Assembly (NCBI RefSeq): GCF_006491595.2
Contig: NZ_VEVQ02000009.1
Span: 124,001-188,000 of the forward strand
Reading direction: 5' to 3'
Length of the DNA stretch: 64,000 nucleotides
DNA from: Flavobacterium jejuense
Lineage (GTDB): Bacteria; Bacteroidota; Bacteroidia; Flavobacteriales; Flavobacteriaceae
Shown here: one piece after another, positions 38,652 to 48,800 of the stretch
Layout: the number at the start of each line of letters is the position of its first letter
How positions within the stretch are numbered: position 1 is the first letter of the stretch
The notes under the pieces: model-generated
The model's input: only the letters and a program-made list of their open reading frames with translations
What the model was told of the DNA's origin: nothing
The model's database searches: none
Translations under genes and position numbers: made by a program

Positions 38652-39464
38652 TTAAAACTTTTCTTTTAAATAATTCACTACAGTTTCATTAAAAATCATA
38701 GGTTGCTCAACATTTACTACATGTCCACAATTTTCCACTACAAAAAGTTCGGCTGTTTTTACGTGTCTTTTAACTACTTCTCTAACTGCTGGAAGAAACA
38801 TATAATCTTCTTCACCCATTACATATAAAGTCGGTATTTCTAATTCTACTTGTCTAAACCAACGCAAAATTGGATTTATTTCTGCGGTAAGTTTAAACCA
38901 TTTTATGAATTCTTTTTGATACAACTTCTTAGCTTCATTAATAAAGAGTAAACGTGATTTTTTATGATTTTTTTTTGGCATTATTACAAATGCAAAAAAT
39001 TTATATAAAATTAAATAAGGTAATACATACTTAAATAAATTTCCTAACCGCATTAATATTTGAGAACGAAAATTCATTTTTAAAATGGCTCCACCTAAAA
39101 TCATACTTTTTACTTTTTCAGGATGCATTTCAGCTAATTGACGAATTATAATGGAACCTAGCGAAATGCCCACAAAATGAGAGGATTCAATTTGTAAATG
39201 ATTAATCACCTCAATTACATCAGTAGCAATGGATTTAAAAGTATATTTTTGCTTGAAAGCCGTTTTGATTTGTTGGTTCGAATTACCATGACCTCTTAAA
39301 TCTAAAAGCAACACATTAAAATGCTTTTGAAAAGCCCTAATTTGTTTGAACCAAATAGAAGAACTTCCACCAGCTCCATGCACAAAAGTCACCCATTGTT
39401 TTTCTGGATTAATTTGTGAAATATCTTCGGCAGATTCAGCTTGATAAATTGTATATGAAATCAA
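38652..39464 (-). CDS. Alpha/beta hydrolase
   Basis: 270 residues, cytoplasmic. Oxyanion region FVHGAGGSSSIW (about 27-38), DLRGHGNSN, nucleophile S101 in VGISLGS, acidic residue in MGEEDYMF and H248 in ENCGHVV: a complete catalytic triad. The substrate is unknown; members include esterases, lipases and haloperoxidase-like enzymes. It converges on the small RNA unit and shares its terminator. Confidence 0.92.
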   Translation of the reverse strand: MISYTIYQAESAEDISQINPEKQWVTFVHGAGGSSSIWFKQIRAFQKHFNVLLLDLRGHGNSNQQIKTAFKQKYTFKSIATDVIEVINHLQIESSHFVGISLGSIIIRQLAEMHPEKVKSMILGGAILKMNFRSQILMRLGNLFKYVLPYLILYKFFAFVIMPKKNHKKSRLLFINEAKKLYQKEFIKWFKLTAEINPILRWFRQVELEIPTLYVMGEEDYMFLPAVREVVKRHVKTAELFVVENCGHVVNVEQPMIFNETVVNYLKEKF

Positions 39465-39529
39465 TAGAGTTTTTTTAGAAATACAAATGTAGCATATTAG
39501 ACCAAATAGTAACTCTAAACAATTATTAA

Positions 39530-40333
39530 TTAATCTTGTATTTTTTCATGCAACTTTTTAAAGTAGGCAAGCGCTTTAACCAATCTACTACCATACCAAG
39601 AAAACATTTCTCCATCAACAAAAACAGTTTTTGCATGATGAGTCACTCTTCCAATTTCAAAAGCGTGTTCGTCCTTAAAAGGAAAAGGTTCTGAAGATAA
39701 AAATACATAATCTGGATCTCCTTCTAAACGAATTTTCCTTAATTCCACTTCAGGGTAACGGCTTTCTTTGTTTTCGTAAATATTACTAAAATGATTTAAT
39801 TGTAATAGTTCGTTAATAAAAGTTGAATTTCCAGCTACCATATAAGGATTAGCCCAAATAAAATAAGCTGCTTTTTTTATAGGTCTGTCTTTTATAAATT
39901 GTTTAAAATCTTGTAACGCAAAATTAGTTTTATCAATCCACTTTTGTGCATCAGTACGTTTATTAAATAGTAAACCAAAATCTTGGATCATCTTACTATT
40001 ATCCTCAATAGTAAGAATATCGGTTACCCAAACTGGACAAATTTGGCTTAACTCTTCTACTATTTCTTTGGTATTTTCTTCTTTATTACAAATAATAATA
40101 TCAGGTTGTAAGGCTTTTATCTTATCAAATTTTATTTTTTTGGTTCCACCAACAACAGTTTTAGTAGCTTTTAGATGATACGGATGAATACAAAATTTAG
40201 TAACTCCAACAATATCATCTTCCAAACCTAAATCGTATAATAATTCCGTTTGAGAAGGTACTAAAGAAACTATCCGTTTCGGTGTATTTTCAAAAGTGTG
40301 TGAGGTCCCTATTTGGTCGATGAATTGTCTCAT
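39530..40333 (-). CDS. Helical-backbone metal receptor, BtuF-like
   Basis: 267 residues with the two-lobed fold of cobalamin/iron-siderophore binding proteins (RIVSLVPSQTELLYDLGLEDDIVGVTKFC, LQPDIIICNKEENTKEIVEEL, YFIWANPYMVAGNSTFINELL). No signal peptide is visible from this start, so its location is unclear, as is common for this Bacteroidota branch. A role in corrinoid binding is inferred from the family. It overlaps the upstream membrane protein gene by 4 bp. Confidence 0.85.
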   Translation of the reverse strand: MRQFIDQIGTSHTFENTPKRIVSLVPSQTELLYDLGLEDDIVGVTKFCIHPYHLKATKTVVGGTKKIKFDKIKALQPDIIICNKEENTKEIVEELSQICPVWVTDILTIEDNSKMIQDFGLLFNKRTDAQKWIDKTNFALQDFKQFIKDRPIKKAAYFIWANPYMVAGNSTFINELLQLNHFSNIYENKESRYPEVELRKIRLEGDPDYVFLSSEPFPFKDEHAFEIGRVTHHAKTVFVDGEMFSWYGSRLVKALAYFKKLHEKIQD

Positions 40334-40833
40334 TTTTTATTTAAAAAATTACTGATAGTTTTGTAATTGGTAATAAAAAGCAATCCTAAAATAACATTGA
40401 CAATTGAAACTGAAAAATTAAAATAATCAATTTTAGTTCCCAAAATCGCATAATTAGTGGCTTTCATTTTAAAAATATTTACGGCTTCAAAAATAAAATT
40501 CGGGAAATAGTCAACAATTAAAAAGCCTCCAATTAAAAGAATGGCTAATTTTAATAGTTGTTCATTTTTAAAATCTCCTAAAATAATGACATCATCATCA
40601 AAACCTTTATCTAAATCTAACTTATCAATAATATAATCTGTTTTAAATAACAAAATATAAAACAGTGTTAGCATTAAAAATACAGAAGTAATAATAACTA
40701 ATCTTACCCAAATTTCATCTTTATAAAAAACAACATTAGAAATGTTTTGAGGTAAAAAAGTAAATAACGAAAGAATTAAAGAATAAAGTCCGTAAATCTT
40801 GATAATTAATCGAAAAAAATCTCTTTTAGTCAT
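40330..40833 (-). CDS. Putative four-helix membrane protein
   Basis: 167 residues with hydrophobic helices at about 10-30, 42-64, 94-115 and 138-158, and a polar loop (YIIDKLDLDKGFDDDVIILG). Family not recognised. It sits between pyrF (2 bp upstream) and the BtuF-like receptor (4-bp overlap), so all three are cotranscribed. Confidence 0.75.
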   Translation of the reverse strand: MTKRDFFRLIIKIYGLYSLILSLFTFLPQNISNVVFYKDEIWVRLVIITSVFLMLTLFYILLFKTDYIIDKLDLDKGFDDDVIILGDFKNEQLLKLAILLIGGFLIVDYFPNFIFEAVNIFKMKATNYAILGTKIDYFNFSVSIVNVILGLLFITNYKTISNFLNKK

Positions 40834-40835
40834 TC

Positions 40836-41666
40836 TTATTTATTTAAAATAATTTGTTTCATCTCTTGCTGTAATTTTAAAGCTTCTTCCCTAGCCTTTT
40901 CAGCAAAATCAATCCCGTTTGAAGCATAAATTATACCGCGAGAGGAATTAATTAATAAACCAATAGATTCATTCATTCCATATTTACACACTTCTGACAA
41001 ACTTCCACCTTGAGCACCTACACCAGGTACTAAAAGAAAGCTATTAGGAACAATTTTTCTAATTTCTGTAAAATATTCCGCTTTGGTGGCACCCACAACG
41101 TACATTAAGTTTTCAGAATTTTTCCACTTTTTTGAGGTTTCTAAAACTTGTTTATATAACTCTCTTCCATTGATTCCGGAAAGTTCGGGATTAGTTTGAA
41201 AATCGAAAGCACCTTCATTTGAGGTAAGCGCTAGCATAATCGTATGTTTGTTTTCAAAAGTCAAAAAGGGTTCTACTGAATCTTTACCCATATAAGGAGC
41301 AACAGTAACCGAATCAAACTGTAGATCTTCAAAGAAGGCTTTGGCATACATTGATGAAGTATTTCCTATATCTCCTCTTTTTGCATCTGCAATTGTAAAA
41401 ATTTCTGGGTATTTCTCATTAATGTAATGGATTGTTTTTTGTAAAGACTGCCAACCTTTAATACCATAAGCTTCATAAAAAGCGGTATTTGGTTTATAAG
41501 ACACACACAAATCATGTGTAGCATCAATAATAGCTTTATTGAATTCAAAAATGGGATCTTCTGTTTCTAAAAAGTGTTGTGGGATTTTAGTCAAATCTAC
41601 ATCTAAACCAATACATAAAAATGATTTTTTTGTTTCAATTTGATTAATTAATTGTTCTGTTGTCAT
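40836..41666 (-). CDS. pyrF: Orotidine 5'-phosphate decarboxylase
   Basis: Converts OMP to UMP, the last step of de novo UMP synthesis. About 276 residues of the longer type 2 family. The catalytic charge network is [10 protein letters not shown], with [14 protein letters not shown] near the start and [11 protein letters not shown] (phosphate loop) near the end. The ATG at 41666 ([16 protein letters not shown]) fits the family. The ATG at 41711 would fall upstream of the -7 box at 41687-41694 and is rejected. First gene of a three-gene operon. Confidence 0.96.
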   Translation of the reverse strand: MTTEQLINQIETKKSFLCIGLDVDLTKIPQHFLETEDPIFEFNKAIIDATHDLCVSYKPNTAFYEAYGIKGWQSLQKTIHYINEKYPEIFTIADAKRGDIGNTSSMYAKAFFEDLQFDSVTVAPYMGKDSVEPFLTFENKHTIMLALTSNEGAFDFQTNPELSGINGRELYKQVLETSKKWKNSENLMYVVGATKAEYFTEIRKIVPNSFLLVPGVGAQGGSLSEVCKYGMNESIGLLINSSRGIIYASNGIDFAEKAREEALKLQQEMKQIILNK

Positions 41667-41686
41667 GAGAAATAGTGTTGTTCCTG

Positions 41687-41694
41687 CAAATCTA
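41687..41694 (-). promoter_or_regulatory. Candidate -7 box for pyrF
   Basis: Minus-strand TAGATTTG matches TAnnTTTG, 21 bp upstream of the ATG at 41666. It supports the shorter start. No standard-spaced TTG is seen. Confidence 0.45.
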
Positions 41695-41771
41695 CAAAGT
41701 TTAAACTTCAAAAATAAATATTGTGTAAATATCTATTGAAATTATATAAATAATGAAAGGCTTGTGCTGTA

Positions 41772-41779
41772 TAGATTTG
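41772..41779 (+). promoter_or_regulatory. Candidate -7 box for the Cys-rich gene
   Basis: TAGATTTG matches TAnnTTTG, 20 bp before the ATG at 41800; no -33 TTG at standard spacing. Confidence 0.4.
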
Positions 41780-41799
41780 TATTATAAATAGTAATACAT

Positions 41800-42057
41800 A
41801 TGAAAGCTATAGTCCTATTTAATAAATTAACCATAAACTGTATGTGTATTTTAATTGCTACTTGTACAAACGATTTAATAATTAATGCCAAACAAGTTAA
41901 TTATTTTGAAATGTTCATGTTATCATTAGCTATTGAGTGTAAAAAAAATATAGTAGAAGACAAATTGCTTAAAAATAAAGAGCTTAAAAACAAATTATTA
42001 AAATTATATAAAGATTGTCAAAAATCATGTAAGTCGTTCTCCAAGGCTGCTGCTTAA
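41800..42057 (+). CDS. Small cysteine-rich protein
   Basis: 85 residues with six Cys (14, 16, 22, 47, 73, 77) and predicted helices; ends CQKSCKSFSKAAA. The spacing (CxC early, CxxxC late) vaguely recalls four-helix-bundle copper-binding proteins (DUF326), but it is shorter and I cannot confirm it. The first ~30 residues are hydrophobic, without a clean signal peptide. The dps gene follows after 38 bp with its own -7-like box. Metal or redox buffering is a guess from the cysteines and neighbours. Confidence 0.6.
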   Translation: MKAIVLFNKLTINCMCILIATCTNDLIINAKQVNYFEMFMLSLAIECKKNIVEDKLLKNKELKNKLLKLYKDCQKSCKSFSKAAA

Positions 42058-42062
42058 CTTTG
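42055..42062 (+). promoter_or_regulatory. Candidate -7 box for dps
   Basis: TAACTTTG matches TAnnTTTG. It overlaps the stop codon of the Cys-rich gene and lies 33 bp before the dps ATG. No -33 TTG is visible; a stress sigma factor could be involved but this is not shown. Confidence 0.4.
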
Positions 42063-42095
42063 TATTAAATAAAAAATCAAATAAATAAAATCATT

Positions 42096-42575
42096 ATGGA
42101 AGCTATATTAGAACCTAAAATTGGATTAGAAAAAAAAGATTTATCAAACAGCATAAAAGATTTAACCATTGTATTATCTAATGAAATGATTTTATACGTA
42201 AAAAGTAGAAAATTTCATTGGAATGTAACTGGAAACAGCTTTATGGAATTGCATAAACTTTTTGAAAACCAATATGGTAAGCTTGAAGAAACTATTGATG
42301 AAGTAGCTGAGAGAATTAGCAAGCTTGGAGGAAAGACTATTGGTACAATGAAAGAGTTTATTGAACATTCTATACTATCAGAGGAATCAAAATATGTGAA
42401 CCAAAATCAAATGCTTGAGGAATTATTAGATGATCATGAAAAGATAATTGTTCAATTAAGAATATTTATTGAAAATGCAGAAGAACATAAAGATGCTGGA
42501 ACTGCAGATTTTCTAACAGGAATTCTACTAGATCATGAATCTAAATCATGGATTTTAAGAAAATATTTAAGCTAG
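42096..42575 (+). CDS. dps: Dps family ferritin-like DNA protection protein
   Basis: 159 residues. Dodecameric mini-ferritin that oxidises Fe(II) with peroxide and protects DNA. The ferroxidase ligands are visible: H41 in KFHWNV, H53 in LHKLF, and D68 and E72 in TIDEVAER. The length is typical. It precedes csbD and the AI-2E-type permease, placing it in a stress-related group. Confidence 0.95.
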   Translation: MEAILEPKIGLEKKDLSNSIKDLTIVLSNEMILYVKSRKFHWNVTGNSFMELHKLFENQYGKLEETIDEVAERISKLGGKTIGTMKEFIEHSILSEESKYVNQNQMLEELLDDHEKIIVQLRIFIENAEEHKDAGTADFLTGILLDHESKSWILRKYLS

Positions 42576-42621
42576 AGAGTAAATAAAAACAAAATAAATT
42601 ATTAATTTAAAAACAAATATT

Positions 42622-42807
42622 ATGAACACTACAGAATTAAAAGGAAACTGGAACGAAGTTAAAGGTAAACTAAAACAAAAATATGCTGATTTAACAGACG
42701 ATGATTTACTTTACGAAGAAGGTAAAGAAGATGAATTGTATGGTCGAATTCAAAAAAAAGTTGGAAAAACTAAAGATGAAATCAAAAAATGGATTGCAGA
42801 CTTGTAG
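42622..42807 (+). CDS. CsbD family stress protein
   Basis: 61 residues with the CsbD pattern ([25 protein letters not shown] ... [15 protein letters not shown]). Small hydrophilic protein induced by general stress in Bacillus; exact role unknown. Its leader shares 23 identical bases with that of the YtxH gene at 61621. A terminator follows 27 bp after the stop. Confidence 0.95.
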   Translation: MNTTELKGNWNEVKGKLKQKYADLTDDDLLYEEGKEDELYGRIQKKVGKTKDEIKKWIADL

Positions 42808-42833
42808 CATATAGTTATGTTATTTAACAATAC

Positions 42834-42857
42834 AAAAAGAGGTGAAAGCCTCTTTTT
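42834..42857 (+). terminator. Terminator after the CsbD gene
   Basis: AAAAAGAGG, loop TGAAAG, CCTCTTTTT: a 9-bp stem with a T-run, 27 bp after the stop. It divides dps/csbD from the permease. Confidence 0.85.
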
Positions 42858-42880
42858 CAATATAATTTAAGAAATATAAT

Positions 42881-44002
42881 ATGGACACAAAAAGTAAACA
42901 TCACAGCGCTTTAGATTTATTAGGTTTTATTGCCATAATATTTATTGCTTATATGTTAAAAGGACTAATCATTCCCTTATTGTTTGCTATAATTTTAAGT
43001 GTTTTATTATATCCTATTGTGTCTTTTTTAGAAAAAAAATTTAGATTCAATAGAGTTTTATCTGCTCTTGTTTCTATAATTACTCTAACTATTTTAGTGA
43101 TGTCTGTTGTTTCTTTTGTAGGAATTAAAGTAGAGGAAATTGCCTCAAAAAGAAATGAATACTATACTAGTGCAAAAGAAAAAATAATCCCCTTAATTAA
43201 TAAAGCAGAAAAATCCACAGGCATTCAATCTGAAGAAATTATCCAAACTGAGAATATGAAAATGGGCAAAGTCGTAAAGGATAATTTTTCGGATATTACC
43301 AGTTTTTTAATGGCTTCTGGAAGTATTTTAAGTAATCTAGTACTAGTTCCTTTATACATGTTTTTCTTTTTATTATATAGAAAATTCTTTATTAGTTTCA
43401 TCTATTCAATTTGTTCAAAAAAGTGCAGTAAGGGAGAAACTAAAGAAATTTTAACCAAACTTTACGAAGTGCAACAAAACTATTTAATTGGTCTACTTAC
43501 CGTTATGCTAATAGTTGGTTGTTTAAATTCTATTGGATTATTAATATTAGGAATTGATTATCCTTTTTTCTTTGGTTTTTTATGTGCTTTGTTATTATTA
43601 ATACCTTATATCGGCATTATAATTGGTTCTCTTTTACCAGCTATAGTAGCCTTAGCAACAAAAGATTCTGCTTGGTATGCCGTTGGAGTAATTGGTATTT
43701 TTGGATTTATCCAATTTATAGAAGGCAATTTTATTACACCAAATATTACAGGCTCGAAAGTGAGTATTAATGCTTTTGTATCAATTCTATCCATAATTGT
43801 TTTCTCAATGTTATGGGGAACATCAGGTATGGTTTTGGCTTTACCTGTAACTGCAAGTTTGAAAGTAATTTTCGATCATTCTCCTCAGTTTCGTGCTATC
43901 GGATTTTTATTAGGTCAACCAACAGATGAATTTTTAAAGAGTAAAGCAAGAAGACGATTAAAGATTTGGAAAGAAATAAGAAAAATAAAAAACAAACAGT
44001 AA
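42881..44002 (+). CDS. AI-2E family transporter (TqsA/YdiK-like)
   Basis: 373 residues with about eight membrane helices: an N-terminal pair (about 11-45), a helix at about 60-82, a long soluble helical section (85-150), then hydrophobic segments at about 155-180 and 210-345, including LLLIPYIGIIIGSLLPAI and the conserved region QFIEGNFITPNITGSKVSINAF. The family includes TqsA (autoinducer-2 export) and Na+/H+ antiporters; the substrate here is not known. The stop and the next start share a base (TAATG). Confidence 0.93.
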   Translation: MDTKSKHHSALDLLGFIAIIFIAYMLKGLIIPLLFAIILSVLLYPIVSFLEKKFRFNRVLSALVSIITLTILVMSVVSFVGIKVEEIASKRNEYYTSAKEKIIPLINKAEKSTGIQSEEIIQTENMKMGKVVKDNFSDITSFLMASGSILSNLVLVPLYMFFFLLYRKFFISFIYSICSKKCSKGETKEILTKLYEVQQNYLIGLLTVMLIVGCLNSIGLLILGIDYPFFFGFLCALLLLIPYIGIIIGSLLPAIVALATKDSAWYAVGVIGIFGFIQFIEGNFITPNITGSKVSINAFVSILSIIVFSMLWGTSGMVLALPVTASLKVIFDHSPQFRAIGFLLGQPTDEFLKSKARRRLKIWKEIRKIKNKQ

Positions 44003-44550
44003 TGAAATTCATGCTATATATTACCTTATTAAGTTCGCTACTAAGTTGTAAAAAAATTAAAAACGAATTCAACATTGACGAAGATAAATTAGAAGAAATA
44101 GGACAATCAATTATGAATAATTCTACTATTGATTTACTAATTAGAAAAAAATCTTTTTTAGGTATAACCATTAACGATTCTATAAACAAACATGAATTAC
44201 TATTAACTAAAAATAGCTCCTCTATAAATATTGATAATTATACTTTATCGACTGTTCAATATGATAGTTTAGCTCAAATAATTACTTCTCCAGATAATAA
44301 GTTCATTATAAGTGATATCATAGTTACTTCATCTGAAGCTTTTACAGAATTAGGGTTAAAAGTGGGATCAACTTTTAAAGATATTAAAGACAATATCAGG
44401 TATTATGAAATTAAACAAACAGATAATGGTACTACATATGTTCAGGATTCGATTTTTAAATACATGTTGAATTATAATAAAAAAACAGCTAATTCTTCTA
44501 TCTCTGATACTATAAAAATCAAACAAATTATTATTAATAATAAAAAATAA
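44002..44550 (+). CDS. Putative lipoprotein
   Basis: About 182 residues from the ATG at 44002, which overlaps the permease stop (TAATG). An earlier in-frame ATG (43966) lacks a signal peptide and overlaps more. Lipobox LLSC (Cys about 14). The mature part has GITINDSINKHELLL, VTSSEAFTELGLKVGSTFKDI and a C-terminal KIKQIIINNK strand. Family not identified. Coupled to the permease and followed after 5 bp by another lipoprotein. Confidence 0.75.
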   Translation: MKFMLYITLLSSLLSCKKIKNEFNIDEDKLEEIGQSIMNNSTIDLLIRKKSFLGITINDSINKHELLLTKNSSSINIDNYTLSTVQYDSLAQIITSPDNKFIISDIIVTSSEAFTELGLKVGSTFKDIKDNIRYYEIKQTDNGTTYVQDSIFKYMLNYNKKTANSSISDTIKIKQIIINNKK

Positions 44551-44555
44551 ATATC

Positions 44556-44933
44556 ATGAAAAAAATTACATTTTTAATCTCATTAGTATTCATATTAAGC
44601 TCTTGTTCTCCTAAAATTGTTGGAGAATGGAATGTAAGTAAATATCAAACTACTAAACCTGGTATTGAAAATATTTCATTGAATAATATTGGTACAATGA
44701 CATTCAAATCTAATAATGAAGGAGAAAAAAATTTAGACTATACTGTGCTAGGTATAACCAAAAAAGACAATGTTCCTTTTACTTGGAAAGCCACAGAAAA
44801 GTATATCACTATTGATAGTGAAAACTCAGATTTTGCGAAGACCTGGATTATTTTAGAAAGCAAAAATAGCTCTCAAATTTGGAAATCTACAAATGGTGAA
44901 AATGAAGTACAAACAATTGAATTAACCAAATAA
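44556..44933 (+). CDS. Lipocalin-like lipoprotein
   Basis: 125 residues. Signal peptide and lipobox (LSSC, Cys17). The mature part begins PKIVGEWNVSKYQ and consists of short beta strands, as in small lipocalin-like domains of Bacteroidota (GEW near the start, then strands to ENEVQTIELT). Ligand unknown. 5 bp after the preceding lipoprotein and 9 bp before MscS: one operon. Confidence 0.72.
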   Translation: MKKITFLISLVFILSSCSPKIVGEWNVSKYQTTKPGIENISLNNIGTMTFKSNNEGEKNLDYTVLGITKKDNVPFTWKATEKYITIDSENSDFAKTWIILESKNSSQIWKSTNGENEVQTIELTK

Positions 44934-44942
44934 TTACAAAGT

Positions 44943-45788
44943 ATGAATGAGCAAATTGAAAACTTTAAGAACATGCTAAGTAAAACTTGGATCAATCTTT
45001 ATGAATCCATGCCTTCAATTGTGTTTTCAATAATCGTATTTGGTATTGGTTTATTAATCATACGAAAGCTAAAAGGTGTTGCTTACACTTTTATTGATAA
45101 AAAATCAAAAGACCCTTTAGTAAGTGATTTTTTAGTAAATGTAATCGCTTTAATATTAACAATTTTCTTATTAATTATCTCGTTAAGCATATTAGGTTTA
45201 GGAGAAATCACAGATAAAATATTAGCTGGAGCTGGAATTACTACTTTTATTATTGGATTTGCATTAAAAGATATAGGAGAAAACTTTCTTTCTGGAATAA
45301 TAATGGCTTTCAAAAGACCTTTCAGAATTGGTGATTTAATAGAAATTAATGGTTTTAAAGGTAAAGTTATTAATATGTCTTTGAGAGAAACTTTAATTAA
45401 AACATTAGATGGAAAAGAAGTTTTTATTCCAAATGGATTAATTGCGAAAAATGGATTGGTAAATTATACTTTAGATGATTTATTACGAACCGATTTTTTA
45501 ATTGGTTTAGATTACAATGATGATACGCAAAAAGCTTTAGACATTATTGAAAACATTTTAAAAAATGAAGAAGCTATATTGCAATATCCAGAACCATTTG
45601 CAGTAATTGATGAACTGGCAACCAGTACTGTTAATGTTAAAGTTTTCTTTTGGTTCATGACTGATAATATCAAAGTGCCAGGTGCAAAATTAAAAAGCAA
45701 TATAATGCTAAAAATTTTTAAATCATTGATGGATAAAGGGTTTGGTTTACCATCAGACATTGTTGAAGTTAAAATGTTAGAAAAATAG
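44943..45788 (+). CDS. MscS-type mechanosensitive channel
   Basis: 281 residues. Three membrane helices in the first ~110 residues; pore-lining TM3 with ILAGAGITTFIIGFALKDIGENFLSG; then the beta domain (RPFRIGDLIEINGFKGKVINMSLRET, DGKEVFIPNGLI) and the C-terminal alpha-beta cap. It releases solutes on hypo-osmotic shock. It ends the permease-lipoprotein operon. Confidence 0.95.
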   Translation: MNEQIENFKNMLSKTWINLYESMPSIVFSIIVFGIGLLIIRKLKGVAYTFIDKKSKDPLVSDFLVNVIALILTIFLLIISLSILGLGEITDKILAGAGITTFIIGFALKDIGENFLSGIIMAFKRPFRIGDLIEINGFKGKVINMSLRETLIKTLDGKEVFIPNGLIAKNGLVNYTLDDLLRTDFLIGLDYNDDTQKALDIIENILKNEEAILQYPEPFAVIDELATSTVNVKVFFWFMTDNIKVPGAKLKSNIMLKIFKSLMDKGFGLPSDIVEVKMLEK

Positions 45789-45879
45789 TACTTTTATAGC
45801 AATATAAAAGTAAAGTAATTATTTATCATTGTAAACGTTATCAATATCAGTATAAGGTTGCAAATTATATAGTCAAACT

Positions 45880-48800
45880 TTGAAAAAGAAATTTAAAAAA
45901 TATTTAAAAATAATACTCTGGATAATAAGTTCAATTCTTGGACTTTTTTTTCTTTTAATTATTGCTTTACAAATTCCTTTTGTACAGAATTTTGTTAAAG
46001 ATAAGGCTGTTAGCTATTTATCGAATAAAATACAAACAAATGTAGCTATAGGTTCTATTGAAATTGGATTACCCAAAAAAATAATCATAAACGATTTCTA
46101 TTTTGAAGACCAAACTGGTGATACTTTAGTAGCTGGAAAAAAACTAGATGTTGATATTAGTCTTTTTAAATTAATATCAAATTCCGTTGAAATTAATCAT
46201 GTTTATTTAGAAGGAATAACAGCTAAAATCAACAAAAACAAAGATTCTCTTTTCAATTTTGATTATATTATTGAAGCTTTTGCTAATAAAAATGAGACTT
46301 CTACTTCTGAACCAATGGTTATCGATATTAACCAAATTAAAATTAAGAAAAGTAAATTCTATTACAAAGATGTTGTTAGTAAAAATGATTTAGATGTTAC
46401 TATTAATTATTTTGAAACAGAATTTAATACTTTTGACCTCAACAATTTAGCTTTTGATATTCCTAAAATTCAGCTAGACGGTTTGCAACTAAATTTGAAT
46501 CAAGGTTTAGTTGAAACAACTACAAAAGTCAAAGAAAATATTAAAAATCAGACTAAAGCTAAAATTCTAGATCTAAAACTCAATGAAATAAACCTAACTA
46601 AAATAGCTGTTTCTTACAAAAATGAGACTTCAAAATTAAACACAAATATTGCTTTTGAAAAACTAAAAACTACTGTTAAAAACATAGATCTTAAAAATCA
46701 AAAAATTGAAATAAACGATTTAATTCTTGAGGATACTTATGGAAAATTAGCTTTAGGAAAACTTGATCAAAAAATAGTTGAAACAAAAAGCGAAACTACT
46801 AATTCAAACTGGAATCTAAGTGTAAATACAATTAGTTTTTCAAACATTAATCTAGATTACGATAATAACACCTTTGAAGTGCACAAAAAGAGTTTAGATC
46901 CAAATCATTTATCTGTTACTCAATTAAATTTTAAAGCAAATGATTTAACTTATACTACGACAAAGTCATCTGGTATTATAACTAGTTTCAACTTTTTAGA
47001 AAAAAACGGTTTTATACTAAATAATTTAAGTACACAATTTGAATATGCAGAACAAAATGCTTTTCTTAAAAACTTAAACATTATTACTCCACAAACTCAT
47101 TTAAAAAATGAAAATATAGCCTTAAAATACACTTCTATAGCTTCATTAACAAAAAATCCAGAAAATATTCAGTTGCAAGCTAACTTTAGTAATAGTAGCA
47201 TAGGTTTTAAAGACATTCTTTTATTAGTTCCAGATTTAGCAACTACTTCTCCATTTGATCAATATAAAAACAGTATTGTAAATTTTACAGCTAATGTAAA
47301 TGGAAAATTGAGTAACCTTCAAATAAAAACGTTTAAAATATCAGGAATTGGTGCAACAAAAATAGATTTAAAAGGTTCCATTTTAGGTTTACCAAATGTA
47401 GACCAAACTTACATCGATTTAATAATTTCAACTATAGAAAGTACTTCAAAAGACATAGCTAATTTAATTCCCAAAGGATCAATACCAAATACAATAACAT
47501 TACCAGAACATTTCATCGCTAATGGAAATTTTAAAGGCTATATCACTAATTTTGAGACGAAATTAAATTTAAAGAGTTCCTACGGAAATGCAATTGTTGA
47601 CGCTTCATTAAATTTATCTAAACCTAATCATGAGGCATATAATATAATAACTTCTTTAGACCAATTTAATATTGGTAAATTAATTCAAAATAAAGATTTA
47701 GGAACGGTTTCTTTAAATACAACTATAAAAGGAAATTCTTTTGATCCTAAAAAAGCCAATGCAAAAATAGAAATGGAAATTCTTTCCGCAAATTACAATC
47801 AGTATAATTACAATTCTATCATTTTGAATGGAACGATAAAAGAAGGAAATTTTAATGTATTTTCAAAAGCTACTGATCCTAATTTAACATTCAATTTAAA
47901 TACTTCTGGAGATTTTGGTAGAGAAACTCCAAAAGCCAAACTAAATTTAAAAATAGATTTAATAGATTTAAACAAACTCAACTTATATGCTAATGCTTTA
48001 AAATTAAAAGGAGATATTAATGCTGATTTTGATACTCTTGATTTAGAAAACCTCAACGGAAATTTAAGTGTCACCAATTTCTTAGTCGCTCTAGAACAGG
48101 AACAATTCCCAATTGACACCCTAACTTTAAGAGCTGTTTCTTCCGCTGAAAAAGATTCCATTATTTTAAAATCTCAGTTTGCAAATGCAACTATTAATGG
48201 AAACTATAATTTAGCTACAATTAGTAATGCTCTCACAAATAGTTTTTCTAAATATTTAAATACCAATTCCAATTCCGGTAATAAAACACCTTCCGAACCA
48301 CAACACTTAACTTTTGAAATCAATATCAAAGAAGAAGAAATTATAAAGAAAATTGTTCCCGATTTAAAAGAGATGTCAGCCATTTCAATCAGTGGAAATT
48401 ATAATTCTGCTAACGATTCAATAGTAGTTAATGCTTCTGTTCCAAATTTAAACTATGCTGGAAACCAAATTACAGCAGGAAATTTTTCAATTACTACTAA
48501 AAATGAAGCTTTAATATATAATTTAAATGTTGCCAAGATTCAAAACAATGCTTTTATAGTACCAAAAACAAAAATTTCAGGTAAAATTGAAAATAATCAA
48601 ATCGATTATCAAGTAAGTATTATTGATTTAAAAGAAGTCGAAAAATATGCTATTTCTGGAAATTATTTGGTGAAAAACGAACTATCAGAAATTAATTTAA
48701 ATCCAGAAAAATTAGTTCTAAACTACGAAAATTGGACTATTGATTCAGACAACAGTATTCAAATGTCACAAAGTGGAATTAATATTAAAAATTTCAATCT

